64,000 bases of DNA from Methylotenera_A sp044222005. Its GTDB lineage: Bacteria; Pseudomonadota; Gammaproteobacteria; Burkholderiales; Methylophilaceae. A model generated the notes under the pieces. The model made no database searches and was not told the origin of the DNA. It saw only the letters and a program-made list of their open reading frames with translations. Each line of letters begins with the position of its first letter. The first letter of the stretch is position 1. A program made the position numbers and the translations under genes. Shown in pieces: positions 44,191-52,639 of the stretch. The DNA lies in the NCBI GenBank assembly GCA_044222005.1, contig JBGANY010000011.1:1-64000 (forward strand). The letters run 5' to 3'.

Positions 44191-45663
44191 ATGAACGAAG
44201 TACCTGCCGCTAAGACAGCGGAAAAAACGGCATCAACAAATGAAGTCGTCATTTCGCTGTACAAGGCACAAGATAAAGTTTATCCACGCAGTGTTTCGGG
44301 GTTCTTTACCAAATGGCGCTGGGTCATCATATGGCTGACCCAGCTTTTTTTTTACGGCATGCCATGGGTACAGTGGGGTCAACGCCAAGCGCTGCTGTTT
44401 GATCTGGAAGCCAGACGTTTTTATATCTTTAATCTGGTCTTGTACCCGCAAGATCTGATCTACCTGACCGCAATTCTCATTATTTCTGCGCTGTCACTTT
44501 TCCTGTTTACTGCAGTCGCGGGGCGCTTATGGTGCGGCTATGCCTGCCCGCAAACCGTTTATACAGAAATATTCCTCTGGATAGAAAGAAAAATCGAAGG
44601 GGATCGCGCTGCCCGTATGAAGCTGGATGCAGCAGCGATGTCAGGTAAAAAGCTCTACAAAAAAGCCTGCAAGCAATTTGTGTGGATTCTTTTTGCGTTA
44701 TGGACAGGCTTTACTTTTGTGGGCTACTTTACGCCTATACGCGAACTAGGCCAAGCGGTTCTAGCCGTTAATTTAGGCCCTTGGGAAACATTCTGGGTGT
44801 TTTTTTATGGCTTTGCTACTTATGGCAATGCAGGTTTTTTGCGTGAGCAAGTCTGCAAGTACATGTGTCCTTATGCGCGCTTCCAAAGCGCGATGTTTGA
44901 TGATGACACTTTAATCGTGACCTACGATGAAGCACGTGGCGAACCGCGCGGTGGCAGATCACGCAAGGCCGATAGCAACAGCCTGCAATTAGGTTCCTGT
45001 ATCGATTGTAACTTGTGCGTGCAAGTTTGCCCGACCGGGATTGATATCCGCAAAGGTTTGCAATATGAGTGCATCGGTTGCGGGGCATGCGCCGACGTAT
45101 GCGACACTGTCATGGACAAAATGGAGTATCCGCGTGGCCTAATCAAATATTCCACACAAAACGCGCTTACACATCACTGGACACGCAAGCAGATGCTGCA
45201 ACGTATTATGCGGCCGCGCGTTCTGGTTTACAGCGCCATTCTTGGCCTGCTGGTGGCAGGATTGTTAATGAGCTTGTGGTTCAGGGCATCTTTCAGGGTG
45301 GATGTGGTTCGCGATCGCGGCGTGATGGCGCGCATGACTGATGATGGAAAATTAGAAAATGTGTATCGCCTGCAGATTATGAATGGGACGGAACGTGTCC
45401 AGCATTACCGTGTTGCTGCAACAGGTCTTAATGGCTTGGAAATTGAAGCGGAAGATAGGCATGCAGAAGAAAGTAATGAAAATGATACGAATTTTGAACA
45501 TTCAATTACGGTTCAGCCGGCGGAGTCTCGCTGGCTTATCGTTGACTTAAAAATACCAGATGGTTCTGCCGAAACTGGCTCCCATAAAATTCAGTTTGAG
45601 GTTGAATCGGTTGAATCTAAAGAGATCGTGACTGAAAAATCAGTTTTCTTAGTGCCTAGATAA
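44191..45663 (+). CDS. ccoG: Ferredoxin-type copper assembly protein CcoG (RdxA/FixG)
   Basis: A 490-residue membrane ferredoxin with several hydrophobic helices in the first ~230 residues and two [4Fe-4S] motifs: CIDCNLCVQVCPTGI and CIGCGACADVCDT. Earlier Cys pairs in WCGYACPQTVY and CKYMCPYARFQ are also family features. CcoG is thought to reduce Cu2+ for CcoI-dependent CuB assembly. The C-terminal part is an Ig-like periplasmic domain. Follows ccoP by 67 bp. Confidence 0.95.
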   Translation: MNEVPAAKTAEKTASTNEVVISLYKAQDKVYPRSVSGFFTKWRWVIIWLTQLFFYGMPWVQWGQRQALLFDLEARRFYIFNLVLYPQDLIYLTAILIISALSLFLFTAVAGRLWCGYACPQTVYTEIFLWIERKIEGDRAARMKLDAAAMSGKKLYKKACKQFVWILFALWTGFTFVGYFTPIRELGQAVLAVNLGPWETFWVFFYGFATYGNAGFLREQVCKYMCPYARFQSAMFDDDTLIVTYDEARGEPRGGRSRKADSNSLQLGSCIDCNLCVQVCPTGIDIRKGLQYECIGCGACADVCDTVMDKMEYPRGLIKYSTQNALTHHWTRKQMLQRIMRPRVLVYSAILGLLVAGLLMSLWFRASFRVDVVRDRGVMARMTDDGKLENVYRLQIMNGTERVQHYRVAATGLNGLEIEAEDRHAEESNENDTNFEHSITVQPAESRWLIVDLKIPDGSAETGSHKIQFEVESVESKEIVTEKSVFLVPR

Positions 45664-45703
45664 GATTAGCCTGAGCCTAAAAAACTAAATTAAGGATCAT
45701 TCA

Positions 45704-45961
45704 ATGAACGAAAAAGATACCAAACCCTGGTGGCAATATGGCTATGTTTGGCTTATTATCGCCGGCCCGCTATTAGTCGTCATCGCCGGTTTTGTTACTT
45801 TGTACCTCGCTATAAGTCGACCAGACCCGGTAGTTGATGAGGATTATTACCGCAAAGGTATTGAGATCAATAAAACGCTTAATGCCAAGCGTGATAGCCT
45901 CGCACCTGCTTTGCAGGCACGCAACCACGCAGCCACCGGAATTAAGCCAACCCAACCCTAA
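45704..45961 (+). CDS. ccoH: cbb3 oxidase assembly protein CcoH (FixH)
   Basis: An 85-residue single-helix membrane protein. PWWQYGYVWLIIAGPLLVVIAG starts the family's anchor (two consecutive halves given here only as landmark), followed by SRPDPVVDEDYYRKGIEIN, the FixH signature. It acts with CcoI/CcoG in cbb3 maturation. AAGGATC precedes the ATG. Three bases separate it from the FAD hydroxylase gene. Confidence 0.93.
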   Translation: MNEKDTKPWWQYGYVWLIIAGPLLVVIAGFVTLYLAISRPDPVVDEDYYRKGIEINKTLNAKRDSLAPALQARNHAATGIKPTQP

Positions 45962-45964
45962 GCT

Positions 45965-47077
45965 ATGGCGATGAGTACTGACATTGCAATCGTAGGCGCA
46001 GGACCTGCCGGTCTATGCTTTGCAAGGTCGCTTGCTGAAACTGGTTTACAGATTGTCGTGCTTGAGCGTCAGGCTGAAGCCGCATTGGCTACTCCAGCCT
46101 TTGATGGTCGTGAGATTGCACTTACCCACCACTCAGCAAAGCTCATGCAAGCGCTGGGATTGTGGGAAAGGATAGATCCACAAGCAATTTCGCCATTGCG
46201 CGATGCACGGGTCTTCAATGGTTCATCCCTTTTCTCGCTAGATATCGGCCATCGCGACACGAAGCAAAGCGAACTAGGCTACCTAATTTCAAACCATCTC
46301 ATTCGCAAAGCAGCTTATGAAGCAGTGAAATCATCGTCAGCCATCACACTTAAAACTGAAGCACAAGTAAAAAACATTCAGACTATGGCTGATGGCGTTG
46401 AAGTGACGCTTGCAAATGGTGAAACCATTCATGCCAAATTATTAATTGGCGCAGACAGCCGATTATCTGAAACACGCCGTGCGTTGGGTATTGCCGCGGT
46501 TATGCATGACTTTGGCAAGACAATGATGGTGTGTGTCATGGAGCACTCAGTACCGCATGAACATGCTGCCTGGGAGTGGTTTGACTACGGGCAAACCTTA
46601 GCGCTATTGCCGATGAATGGTATGCGCTCAAATCAAGAGATGGTGGCACGTTTCAAGCACCGGCTTGGCACGATGCGTCTGGTTTCAACGCGCCATGCAT
46701 ACCCCTTAGTGACAGTATACGCAAAGCGCCTGGTAGGGCAGAGATTTGCTTTAGTGGGTGATGCCGCTGTAGGCATGCACCCAGTAACTGCGCATGGGTT
46801 TAATTTTGGCTTAAAAGGTATCTCAACCTTATCTGCCGAAATCAAAGCGGCGCTAGTATCTGGTAAAGATATCGCTTCAAATAGCTTGCTTCTGCGCTAT
46901 GAGCAAGTGCATCGGCGTGACACACGCCCATTATTTCTTGCTACACATGCTATTGCAAAACTTTACGCAAGCGACAGTCCGCCGGCGCGATTGCTGCGTG
47001 CAGGCGCTATAAGAATAGGTAGCCGTATCACGCCATTCAAGCGTGCAGTAGCAGGGTTTCTAGCCGACGCACGCTAA
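45965..47077 (+). CDS. UbiH/UbiF-family FAD-dependent hydroxylase
   Basis: A 370-residue flavin monooxygenase: IAIVGAGPAGLCFARSLA is the FAD-binding motif, DGREIALTHHS and LLIGADSRLSETRRALGI are typical of ubiquinone ring hydroxylases, and LVGDAAVGMHPVTAHGFNFGLKG is the second FAD motif. It probably hydroxylates the ubiquinone precursor ring; which position cannot be decided here (UbiH, UbiF, UbiI, UbiL and UbiM are all of this family). It lies only 3 bp behind ccoH, so it is probably transcribed with the oxidase operon, tying quinone supply to low-oxygen growth. ATG 45971 is an alternative start. Confidence 0.85.
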   Translation: MAMSTDIAIVGAGPAGLCFARSLAETGLQIVVLERQAEAALATPAFDGREIALTHHSAKLMQALGLWERIDPQAISPLRDARVFNGSSLFSLDIGHRDTKQSELGYLISNHLIRKAAYEAVKSSSAITLKTEAQVKNIQTMADGVEVTLANGETIHAKLLIGADSRLSETRRALGIAAVMHDFGKTMMVCVMEHSVPHEHAAWEWFDYGQTLALLPMNGMRSNQEMVARFKHRLGTMRLVSTRHAYPLVTVYAKRLVGQRFALVGDAAVGMHPVTAHGFNFGLKGISTLSAEIKAALVSGKDIASNSLLLRYEQVHRRDTRPLFLATHAIAKLYASDSPPARLLRAGAIRIGSRITPFKRAVAGFLADAR

Positions 47078-47144
47078 CACTCTATTATTTGGCTTTTTTT
47101 CACCCAAGCTGTAACCGGGTTCTTATCGTGTTACTCTTTACAAT

Positions 47145-48146
47145 ATGATACTGTGGCTAGAACTTCTGCTATGCTTTGCCGTCATTGGCTACGCGGGTTA
47201 TTTACTTTCTCGCTATGGCGATATTATCGCCGAGAAGACGGGCATGTCGGCCTCCTGGGTGGGGCTTGTCCTGCTGGCCACTGCTACTTCTTTGCCAGAA
47301 TTGGTGACCGGAATTTCCGCTGTCACGGCAGCAGATGCGCCCAATATCGCAGTCGGCAACGCACTGGGCAGCACCGTATTCAATCTTGCGTTTCTGGTCA
47401 TACTGGATGCATTGTATCAGCGTGAAACGCTTTATAGCCGAGCAGCTCAGGGGCATATTTTATCTGCGTCATTAGGGGCGTTGCTGATTGCCTTTGCAGG
47501 GTTCAGTTTGCTGCTCGATCATGCAGGCATGAGTCCCGCACTAGGCCACATAGGGCTTTATACGCCATTCTTTGTGCTGATCTATTTTGTCGCTATGCGT
47601 ATCGTATACCGTTACGAGAAACGTACATTGAACGCATACACCGAAGCATCCGCAGAGCGCTACCCGGAAACTACCTTGCGCCAAGCCATCACTCGCTACT
47701 CAATGGCTGCAGTGGCTGTGATAGCGGCTGGTTCATGGTTACCTTTTGTTGCTAGAGATATCGCCGAACTGATGGGCTGGGGGCAAAGCTTCGTCGGCAC
47801 TTTGCTGGTAGCCGCAGTCACCTCTGCGCCAGAAATCGTGGTCACAATTTCAGCGCTGCGCATCGGCGCGCTGGATATGGCGATTGCTAATCTGCTCGGT
47901 AGCAACCTGTTTAACATTATTTATCTGGCGGTAGATGACCTGTTTTATACCAAAGGCCCCTTACTTGCCGGTGTAGATAGCAGTCATGCGCTTACAGCCT
48001 TTACTGCCGTCATGATGAGCGCGCTGGCGACGGTTGGTTTTATTTTTCAACCGCAGCGACGTACCGTGTTAAAACTCACATGGGTTAGCTTAGGCCTATT
48101 CCTGATGTATATCCTGAATACATGGATTCACTATCAACATGGATAA
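47145..48146 (+). CDS. CaCA-family sodium/calcium exchanger
   Basis: A 333-residue membrane protein with ten helices in two inverted halves. The two alpha-repeats are TATSLPELVTGISAV with IAVGNALGSTVFNL, and AVTSAPEIVVTISAL with IANLLGSNLFNI; the Glu and Asn residues in these repeats bind Ca2+/Na+ in the family. It should export calcium using a sodium or proton gradient. The stop overlaps the start of the next gene (ATGGATAA, 8 bp), so it is translationally coupled to a calcium ATPase. Confidence 0.88.
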   Translation: MILWLELLLCFAVIGYAGYLLSRYGDIIAEKTGMSASWVGLVLLATATSLPELVTGISAVTAADAPNIAVGNALGSTVFNLAFLVILDALYQRETLYSRAAQGHILSASLGALLIAFAGFSLLLDHAGMSPALGHIGLYTPFFVLIYFVAMRIVYRYEKRTLNAYTEASAERYPETTLRQAITRYSMAAVAVIAAGSWLPFVARDIAELMGWGQSFVGTLLVAAVTSAPEIVVTISALRIGALDMAIANLLGSNLFNIIYLAVDDLFYTKGPLLAGVDSSHALTAFTAVMMSALATVGFIFQPQRRTVLKLTWVSLGLFLMYILNTWIHYQHG

Positions 48147-50811
48147 TCATGCCGATGCAAAAACACATCACTGGCACACACTGTCAGCAGATGAAGCCGC
48201 ACATCGGCTTGAAACCAGCCATCAAACTGGCTTAAGCGCAGCCAAAGCTGCGGAACGGATGGCACGCTACGGGCCAAATGCCTTGCGTGAGAAACGCAGA
48301 CGCTCACCTTGGCGCATGCTGCTCGACCAGTTCACCGATTTCATGATTATTATTTTGATAGGAGCGGCAGTCATTTCCGGCATCGTTGGCGATGTGCAGG
48401 ACACCATTGCTATCATCGTGATCGTCATCCTCAACGCAGTGATTGGGTTCATCCAGGAATATCGAGCGGAACGTGCAATGGCTGCGCTGAAACGCCTGTC
48501 CGAGGCCAGTGCGCGCGTACTACGCGACGGCCAGGTGGAAACTGTTAACGCATCTGAGCTGGTGCCCGGCGATGTGGTGTTGTTGGAAACTGGCAACGTG
48601 GTGCCGGCTGATTTCCGACTCGTTGAAGCGGCGCAACTCAGGATAGACGAATCAGCGCTGACTGGTGAATCCGTCGCGGTAGAAAAACAAATCCATCCTC
48701 TCTCTGTCGTCGATGCGCCTTTAGGCGACAAAACCTGTCTGGCTTATAAAGGCACTATTGTCACATACGGCCGCGGGCGCGGATTGGTGGTGGCCACCGG
48801 CATGCACAGCGAATTAGGTAAGATCGCATCATTGCTCAGCGAGGATGACGACAGCAAAACTCCGTTGCAAAAACGCCTGAAAGCTTTTGGGCAACGGTTG
48901 GCATTAGCCGCTCTGTCTGTTTGCTTGCTGGTGTTTCTCATTGGCATGATGCGAGGGGAGCCGCTTCTGCTCATGTTCATGACGGCAGTGAGCCTGGCAG
49001 TAGCTGCCATACCGGAAGCACTGCCTGCCGTGGTGACCATCTCGCTGGCCTTGGGCGCACATAAAATGGTCAAGCAGCATGCCTTGATCCGCCGCTTGCC
49101 CGCCGTAGAAACACTGGGCTCGGTGACTTTTATCTGTTCCGATAAAACCGGTACGCTGACGCAGAATAAAATGCACGTCACAACAATGTATGCAGACGGC
49201 GGATTTTGTAAAACATGGAAGGATAAGAAAAGGACAGAACCATGGTCAACCTTGTTCCACGCACTGGCATTGAGTAATGACGCGCATTTGGATCATCATG
49301 GCAAAATACATGGTGAGGCGACCGAAGCAGCTTTGCTGCGTGCCGCACAGGAAGCGGGTTGGAACAAAGCCGCGCTGGAGAGCGAGATGCCGAGGCTGAT
49401 GGAACTGCCTTTCGATTCCGAACGCAAGCGCATGACCACATTCCACAAAACGGCAGAAGGTTCCATCGCCTACACCAAAGGCTCGCCGGAGTCACTGGTG
49501 CCGCAATGCGCCCGCATCCTAACCTCAAGCGGCGAACAGGCCATAGACCAGACTGCATTATTGCTGGAAGTCGAAGCGATGGCAGCCAATGGACTGCGTG
49601 TGCTGGCGATTGCCTGCCGCAGTTGGCCTGCGTTGCCTGACAGCCAGCAGCCAGATGAATTGGAACGCGATCTGGTATTTATTGGGCTCATAGGCTTGAT
49701 TGACCCGCCACGCCGTGAAGCCAAAGAAGCGGTTTCATTATGCAAAACGGCGGGCATTACGCCTGTGATGATTACTGGCGACCATCCGGCTACCGCTCGC
49801 GCCATCGCACATGAGCTTGGCATTCTTGCTGACAGTGACGGCAGGGTGATGACCGGAGCCGAGTTGGCAAAACTGGATCAACAAACGTTCGAAGCAGAAG
49901 TCAAGCTAGTGCGGGTTTATGCCCGCGTTGATCCGGCACAGAAAATCAAAATTGTCCAGGCTCTGCAGGATAAGGGGGAAGTGGTGGCGATGACCGGCGA
50001 CGGCGTCAATGACGCGCCTGCGCTGAGAGCTGCTGATATTGGTGTGGCCATGGGCAAAGGCGGCACTGACGTGGCGCGCGAAGCCGCGCACATGGTGCTG
50101 CTGGATGACAACTTCGCCACCATTGTACATGCGGTCAGCCAAGGACGGCGGATTTTCGATAACATTCGAAAATTCATTAAATACACCATGACCAGCAATG
50201 CCGGAGAAATATGGACTATCCTCCTGGCGCCATTTCTGGGTTTGCCTATTCCGCTATTACCAATTCATATTCTGTGGATCAATCTGGTGACTGACGGACT
50301 GCCCGGCTTGGCGCTGACGGCAGAGCCTGGCGAGCGCGGCAACATGAGTCGTCCGCCGCGCCCAATACACGAAAGCATCTTTGCGCACGGTATGTGGCAG
50401 CACATGATTTGGGTTGGCTTGCTGATGGGCGGCGTAAGCCTGTTGATCCAGGCCTGGGCGCTACAAGGCGGGTCGACGCACTGGCAGACTATGGTATTTA
50501 CCGTCCTCACCCTTTCTCAACTAGGGCATGTGCTTGCCATTCGCTCTGAAAAAGATTCGTTATTCAGCGTTGGAATATTTTCTAATCCAATGCTTTTGTT
50601 CGCTGTGCTGCTGACCTTTATGCTGCAAATGGCAACAATTTACATACCCGCACTTAACCCCATCTTCAAAACCGAGCCACTGAGCATGAGCGAGCTTGTT
50701 CTTTGCCTTGCCTTATCGAGTGTTGTATTCATTGTCGTCGAAATCGAGAAATGGCTGATACGGCTTGGCTGGTTATATCAGAGTGAAAAAGCCGTTAGGA
50801 TTATGGGCTAA
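48139..50811 (+). CDS. P2A-type calcium-transporting ATPase
   Basis: An 890-residue P-type ATPase of the SERCA/PMR1-like P2A group. Motifs: N-terminal YGPNALREK, TGES, ICSDKTGTLTQNKM (phosphorylated Asp) and MTGDGVNDAPALRAADIGVAMG. Site II calcium ligands are all present by comparison with SERCA: Glu in M4 PEALPAVVTISL, Asn/Glu in M5 TMTSNAGEIW, and Asn/Asp in M6 NLVTDGLPGLAL. This favours Ca2+ over Na+ or Mn2+. Coupled to the upstream exchanger gene. Its 3' end overlaps by 11 bp, tail to tail, with the radical SAM gene. Confidence 0.9.
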   Translation: MDNHADAKTHHWHTLSADEAAHRLETSHQTGLSAAKAAERMARYGPNALREKRRRSPWRMLLDQFTDFMIIILIGAAVISGIVGDVQDTIAIIVIVILNAVIGFIQEYRAERAMAALKRLSEASARVLRDGQVETVNASELVPGDVVLLETGNVVPADFRLVEAAQLRIDESALTGESVAVEKQIHPLSVVDAPLGDKTCLAYKGTIVTYGRGRGLVVATGMHSELGKIASLLSEDDDSKTPLQKRLKAFGQRLALAALSVCLLVFLIGMMRGEPLLLMFMTAVSLAVAAIPEALPAVVTISLALGAHKMVKQHALIRRLPAVETLGSVTFICSDKTGTLTQNKMHVTTMYADGGFCKTWKDKKRTEPWSTLFHALALSNDAHLDHHGKIHGEATEAALLRAAQEAGWNKAALESEMPRLMELPFDSERKRMTTFHKTAEGSIAYTKGSPESLVPQCARILTSSGEQAIDQTALLLEVEAMAANGLRVLAIACRSWPALPDSQQPDELERDLVFIGLIGLIDPPRREAKEAVSLCKTAGITPVMITGDHPATARAIAHELGILADSDGRVMTGAELAKLDQQTFEAEVKLVRVYARVDPAQKIKIVQALQDKGEVVAMTGDGVNDAPALRAADIGVAMGKGGTDVAREAAHMVLLDDNFATIVHAVSQGRRIFDNIRKFIKYTMTSNAGEIWTILLAPFLGLPIPLLPIHILWINLVTDGLPGLALTAEPGERGNMSRPPRPIHESIFAHGMWQHMIWVGLLMGGVSLLIQAWALQGGSTHWQTMVFTVLTLSQLGHVLAIRSEKDSLFSVGIFSNPMLLFAVLLTFMLQMATIYIPALNPIFKTEPLSMSELVLCLALSSVVFIVVEIEKWLIRLGWLYQSEKAVRIMG

Positions 50812-51652
50812 CTTGCACGGTTATACCAAGCGCACGCATGCGTTGCGCCATTGCCTCCAGCCATTCAGGCGACAGGTGGCTAAGTCGTTTTGCTTCTTCC
50901 TGCATGGATGGCCGTGCGATGCCATATAGATGAATGCCTTGTATAACTTCTTTAACCTGACTGACCAGCGCCAGATAAGCTGAAATCTCGTTCTCTGAGG
51001 GTGGCTTACCATCCAGTGCGAACATGCAGGTTTGAATAAAAGTCGGGCAAGTCGCCGCGCAATTTTTGAGGCGTTGTATATGGCTTTGTGGGTTGAGATT
51101 AACATCGTTGATGCGCATGATGCCTTCTTTAGTGCCCGCATCCAGCTTGAACCAGACCTCACCATTGCATTGTGCCAGATGGCTGACGCTGTCGAGCACT
51201 GACGGTTTATCCATCATGCTGCCGTTGGTGATTAAACGAATCTTGATCTTGCCCAGTAAACCAAAGTCTTTTAGCACCCGCTCGACCAGCATCACCGCTT
51301 GTGGAAACTCTTTTGCACTGGTCGGTTCCCCGTTGCCAGAAAATGCAATGTCTTTCAGCTGCCGGTCGGTTTCACTGACATGGCGCTGCATAAAATCGCC
51401 ATGCAGCACATCGCTTAAAAGCCCCCGCAGCTCCTGCTCTAAAACGTCAAGCTCAATAAGGGGGGGAGTGCCGCGCGTGAGATTCGGCACACTGCAATAT
51501 ATACAGCGCCAGTTGCAGGCGTTATTAGGGTTGAGGTTGATGCCAATCGAAACACCGCCTGCGCGACGTGAAACAACAGGGTAAACATAGCGTAATCCGC
51601 CTACATCGCGGTTATGGTCACTAACAGTGAGGATGTTTTGCAATAATGTCAT
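50801..51652 (-). CDS. Radical SAM protein of unknown substrate
   Basis: A 283-residue radical SAM enzyme with NACNWRCIYCSV (CxxxCxxC cluster motif), SGNGEPT (the glycine-rich GGEP-like SAM motif) and ITNGSMM. The overall pattern resembles COG0731-type Fe-S oxidoreductases (related to TYW1), whose bacterial members have no known substrate. It is on the same strand as and downstream of fnr (66 bp), so it may be transcribed with it. Confidence 0.8.
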   Translation of the reverse strand: MTLLQNILTVSDHNRDVGGLRYVYPVVSRRAGGVSIGINLNPNNACNWRCIYCSVPNLTRGTPPLIELDVLEQELRGLLSDVLHGDFMQRHVSETDRQLKDIAFSGNGEPTSAKEFPQAVMLVERVLKDFGLLGKIKIRLITNGSMMDKPSVLDSVSHLAQCNGEVWFKLDAGTKEGIMRINDVNLNPQSHIQRLKNCAATCPTFIQTCMFALDGKPPSENEISAYLALVSQVKEVIQGIHLYGIARPSMQEEAKRLSHLSPEWLEAMAQRMRALGITVQVSP

Positions 51653-51718
51653 CGTTCGACTTGTTGTTGAATTGAATGGCGGATGTAGTTAAACAATCTG
51701 GCGTAATCAGTAAGGCGC

Positions 51719-52435
51719 TTAATAAATCTGGGGATTGAATATTTTTTTGAGTGCTTCCGGATCAAGAATGCGCACATAGCGTTGTTTGATTTCGATAATG
51801 CCGTCTTCGCTGAATTTTGAAAACGTACGGCTTACGGTTTCGAGTTTCAAGCCGAGATAGCTGCCAATTTCTTCGCGTGTCATTCTTAAGGTGAGTTCTG
51901 TTTGCGAATAACCGCGGGCATGCAGGCGTTGCACCAGATTCAAAAGAAACGCTGCCACGCGCTCCTCGGCGCGCATGTTGCCCAGCAACATCATGACACC
52001 ATTCTCGCGCACGATTTCGCGGCTCATCATTTTGTGTACATGGCGCTGCAGCACTGGAAACTCTCGCGATAAGTCTTCTATGCCGGCAAACGGTATCGTG
52101 CACACTTCAGCGTCTTCAAGCGCAACAGCGTTGCAGCTGTGGCGATCCGTCACAATACCATCCAGCCCGATGATTTCGCCAGCCATTTGAAAGCCGGTCA
52201 CCTGTTCACGGCCGTCTTCACTTGAAATGCAGGTTTTAAAAAAGCCTGTGCGTATGGCGTAAAGTGAAGTGAAAGTATCGCCGCTGCTAAACAGGAGCTC
52301 ACCCTGCTTTACCCGACGGCGCTTTTCAACTATTTCGTCCAGTTTGTTTAATTCTTCTGAGTTCAAGCCAACCGGCATGCAGATTTCGCGCAGATTACAG
52401 TTTGAGCAAGCGACTTTAAAGGTTTCAGAACTCAT
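51719..52435 (-). CDS. fnr: FNR-type oxygen-responsive transcription regulator
   Basis: A 238-residue CRP/FNR-family regulator. Cys10, Cys13 and Cys19 (ACSNCNLREIC) plus Cys101 (RHSCNAV) are placed to hold an oxygen-labile [4Fe-4S] cluster as in E. coli FNR; helix-turn-helix EIGSYLGLKLETVSRTFSKF has the Glu-x2-Ser-Arg recognition residues that read TTGAT half-sites. Divergent from hemN; an FNR box lies between them. It is the likely activator of ccoN, hemN and ompW. Confidence 0.95.
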   Translation of the reverse strand: MSSETFKVACSNCNLREICMPVGLNSEELNKLDEIVEKRRRVKQGELLFSSGDTFTSLYAIRTGFFKTCISSEDGREQVTGFQMAGEIIGLDGIVTDRHSCNAVALEDAEVCTIPFAGIEDLSREFPVLQRHVHKMMSREIVRENGVMMLLGNMRAEERVAAFLLNLVQRLHARGYSQTELTLRMTREEIGSYLGLKLETVSRTFSKFSEDGIIEIKQRYVRILDPEALKKIFNPQIY

Positions 52436-52568
52436 GTTTTTCTAAGATATAACACCATCCCTTAAGCATACCGTTTTATAGCCTTTATTCATAGAGGGTT
52501 CTACTCAACATTTTGAACTCGGCGCAAATTATTATACGGAATGGTCTGTATGCTTAACGTGCCGTGGT

Positions 52569-52582
52569 TTGATTTGTATCAA
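52569..52582 (+). promoter_or_regulatory. FNR box before hemN (fnr/hemN divergent region)
   Basis: TTGATTTGTATCAA, identical to the ccoN and ompW boxes. Its centre is about 65 bp before my chosen hemN start and 140 bp from the fnr start. The longer hemN frame would put this box inside coding sequence, which argues for the downstream start. Confidence 0.88.
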
Positions 52583-52639
52583 GGAGTTTTATCTCTAAAG
52601 GTGGCAAAGTTTCATCCTGTCCAAGCGGGGTTTAAGGTG

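Noticed and set aside
52541..52639. N-terminal extension of HemN to 52541
   Set aside because: No family similarity, and it would place a perfect FNR box inside the coding sequence.
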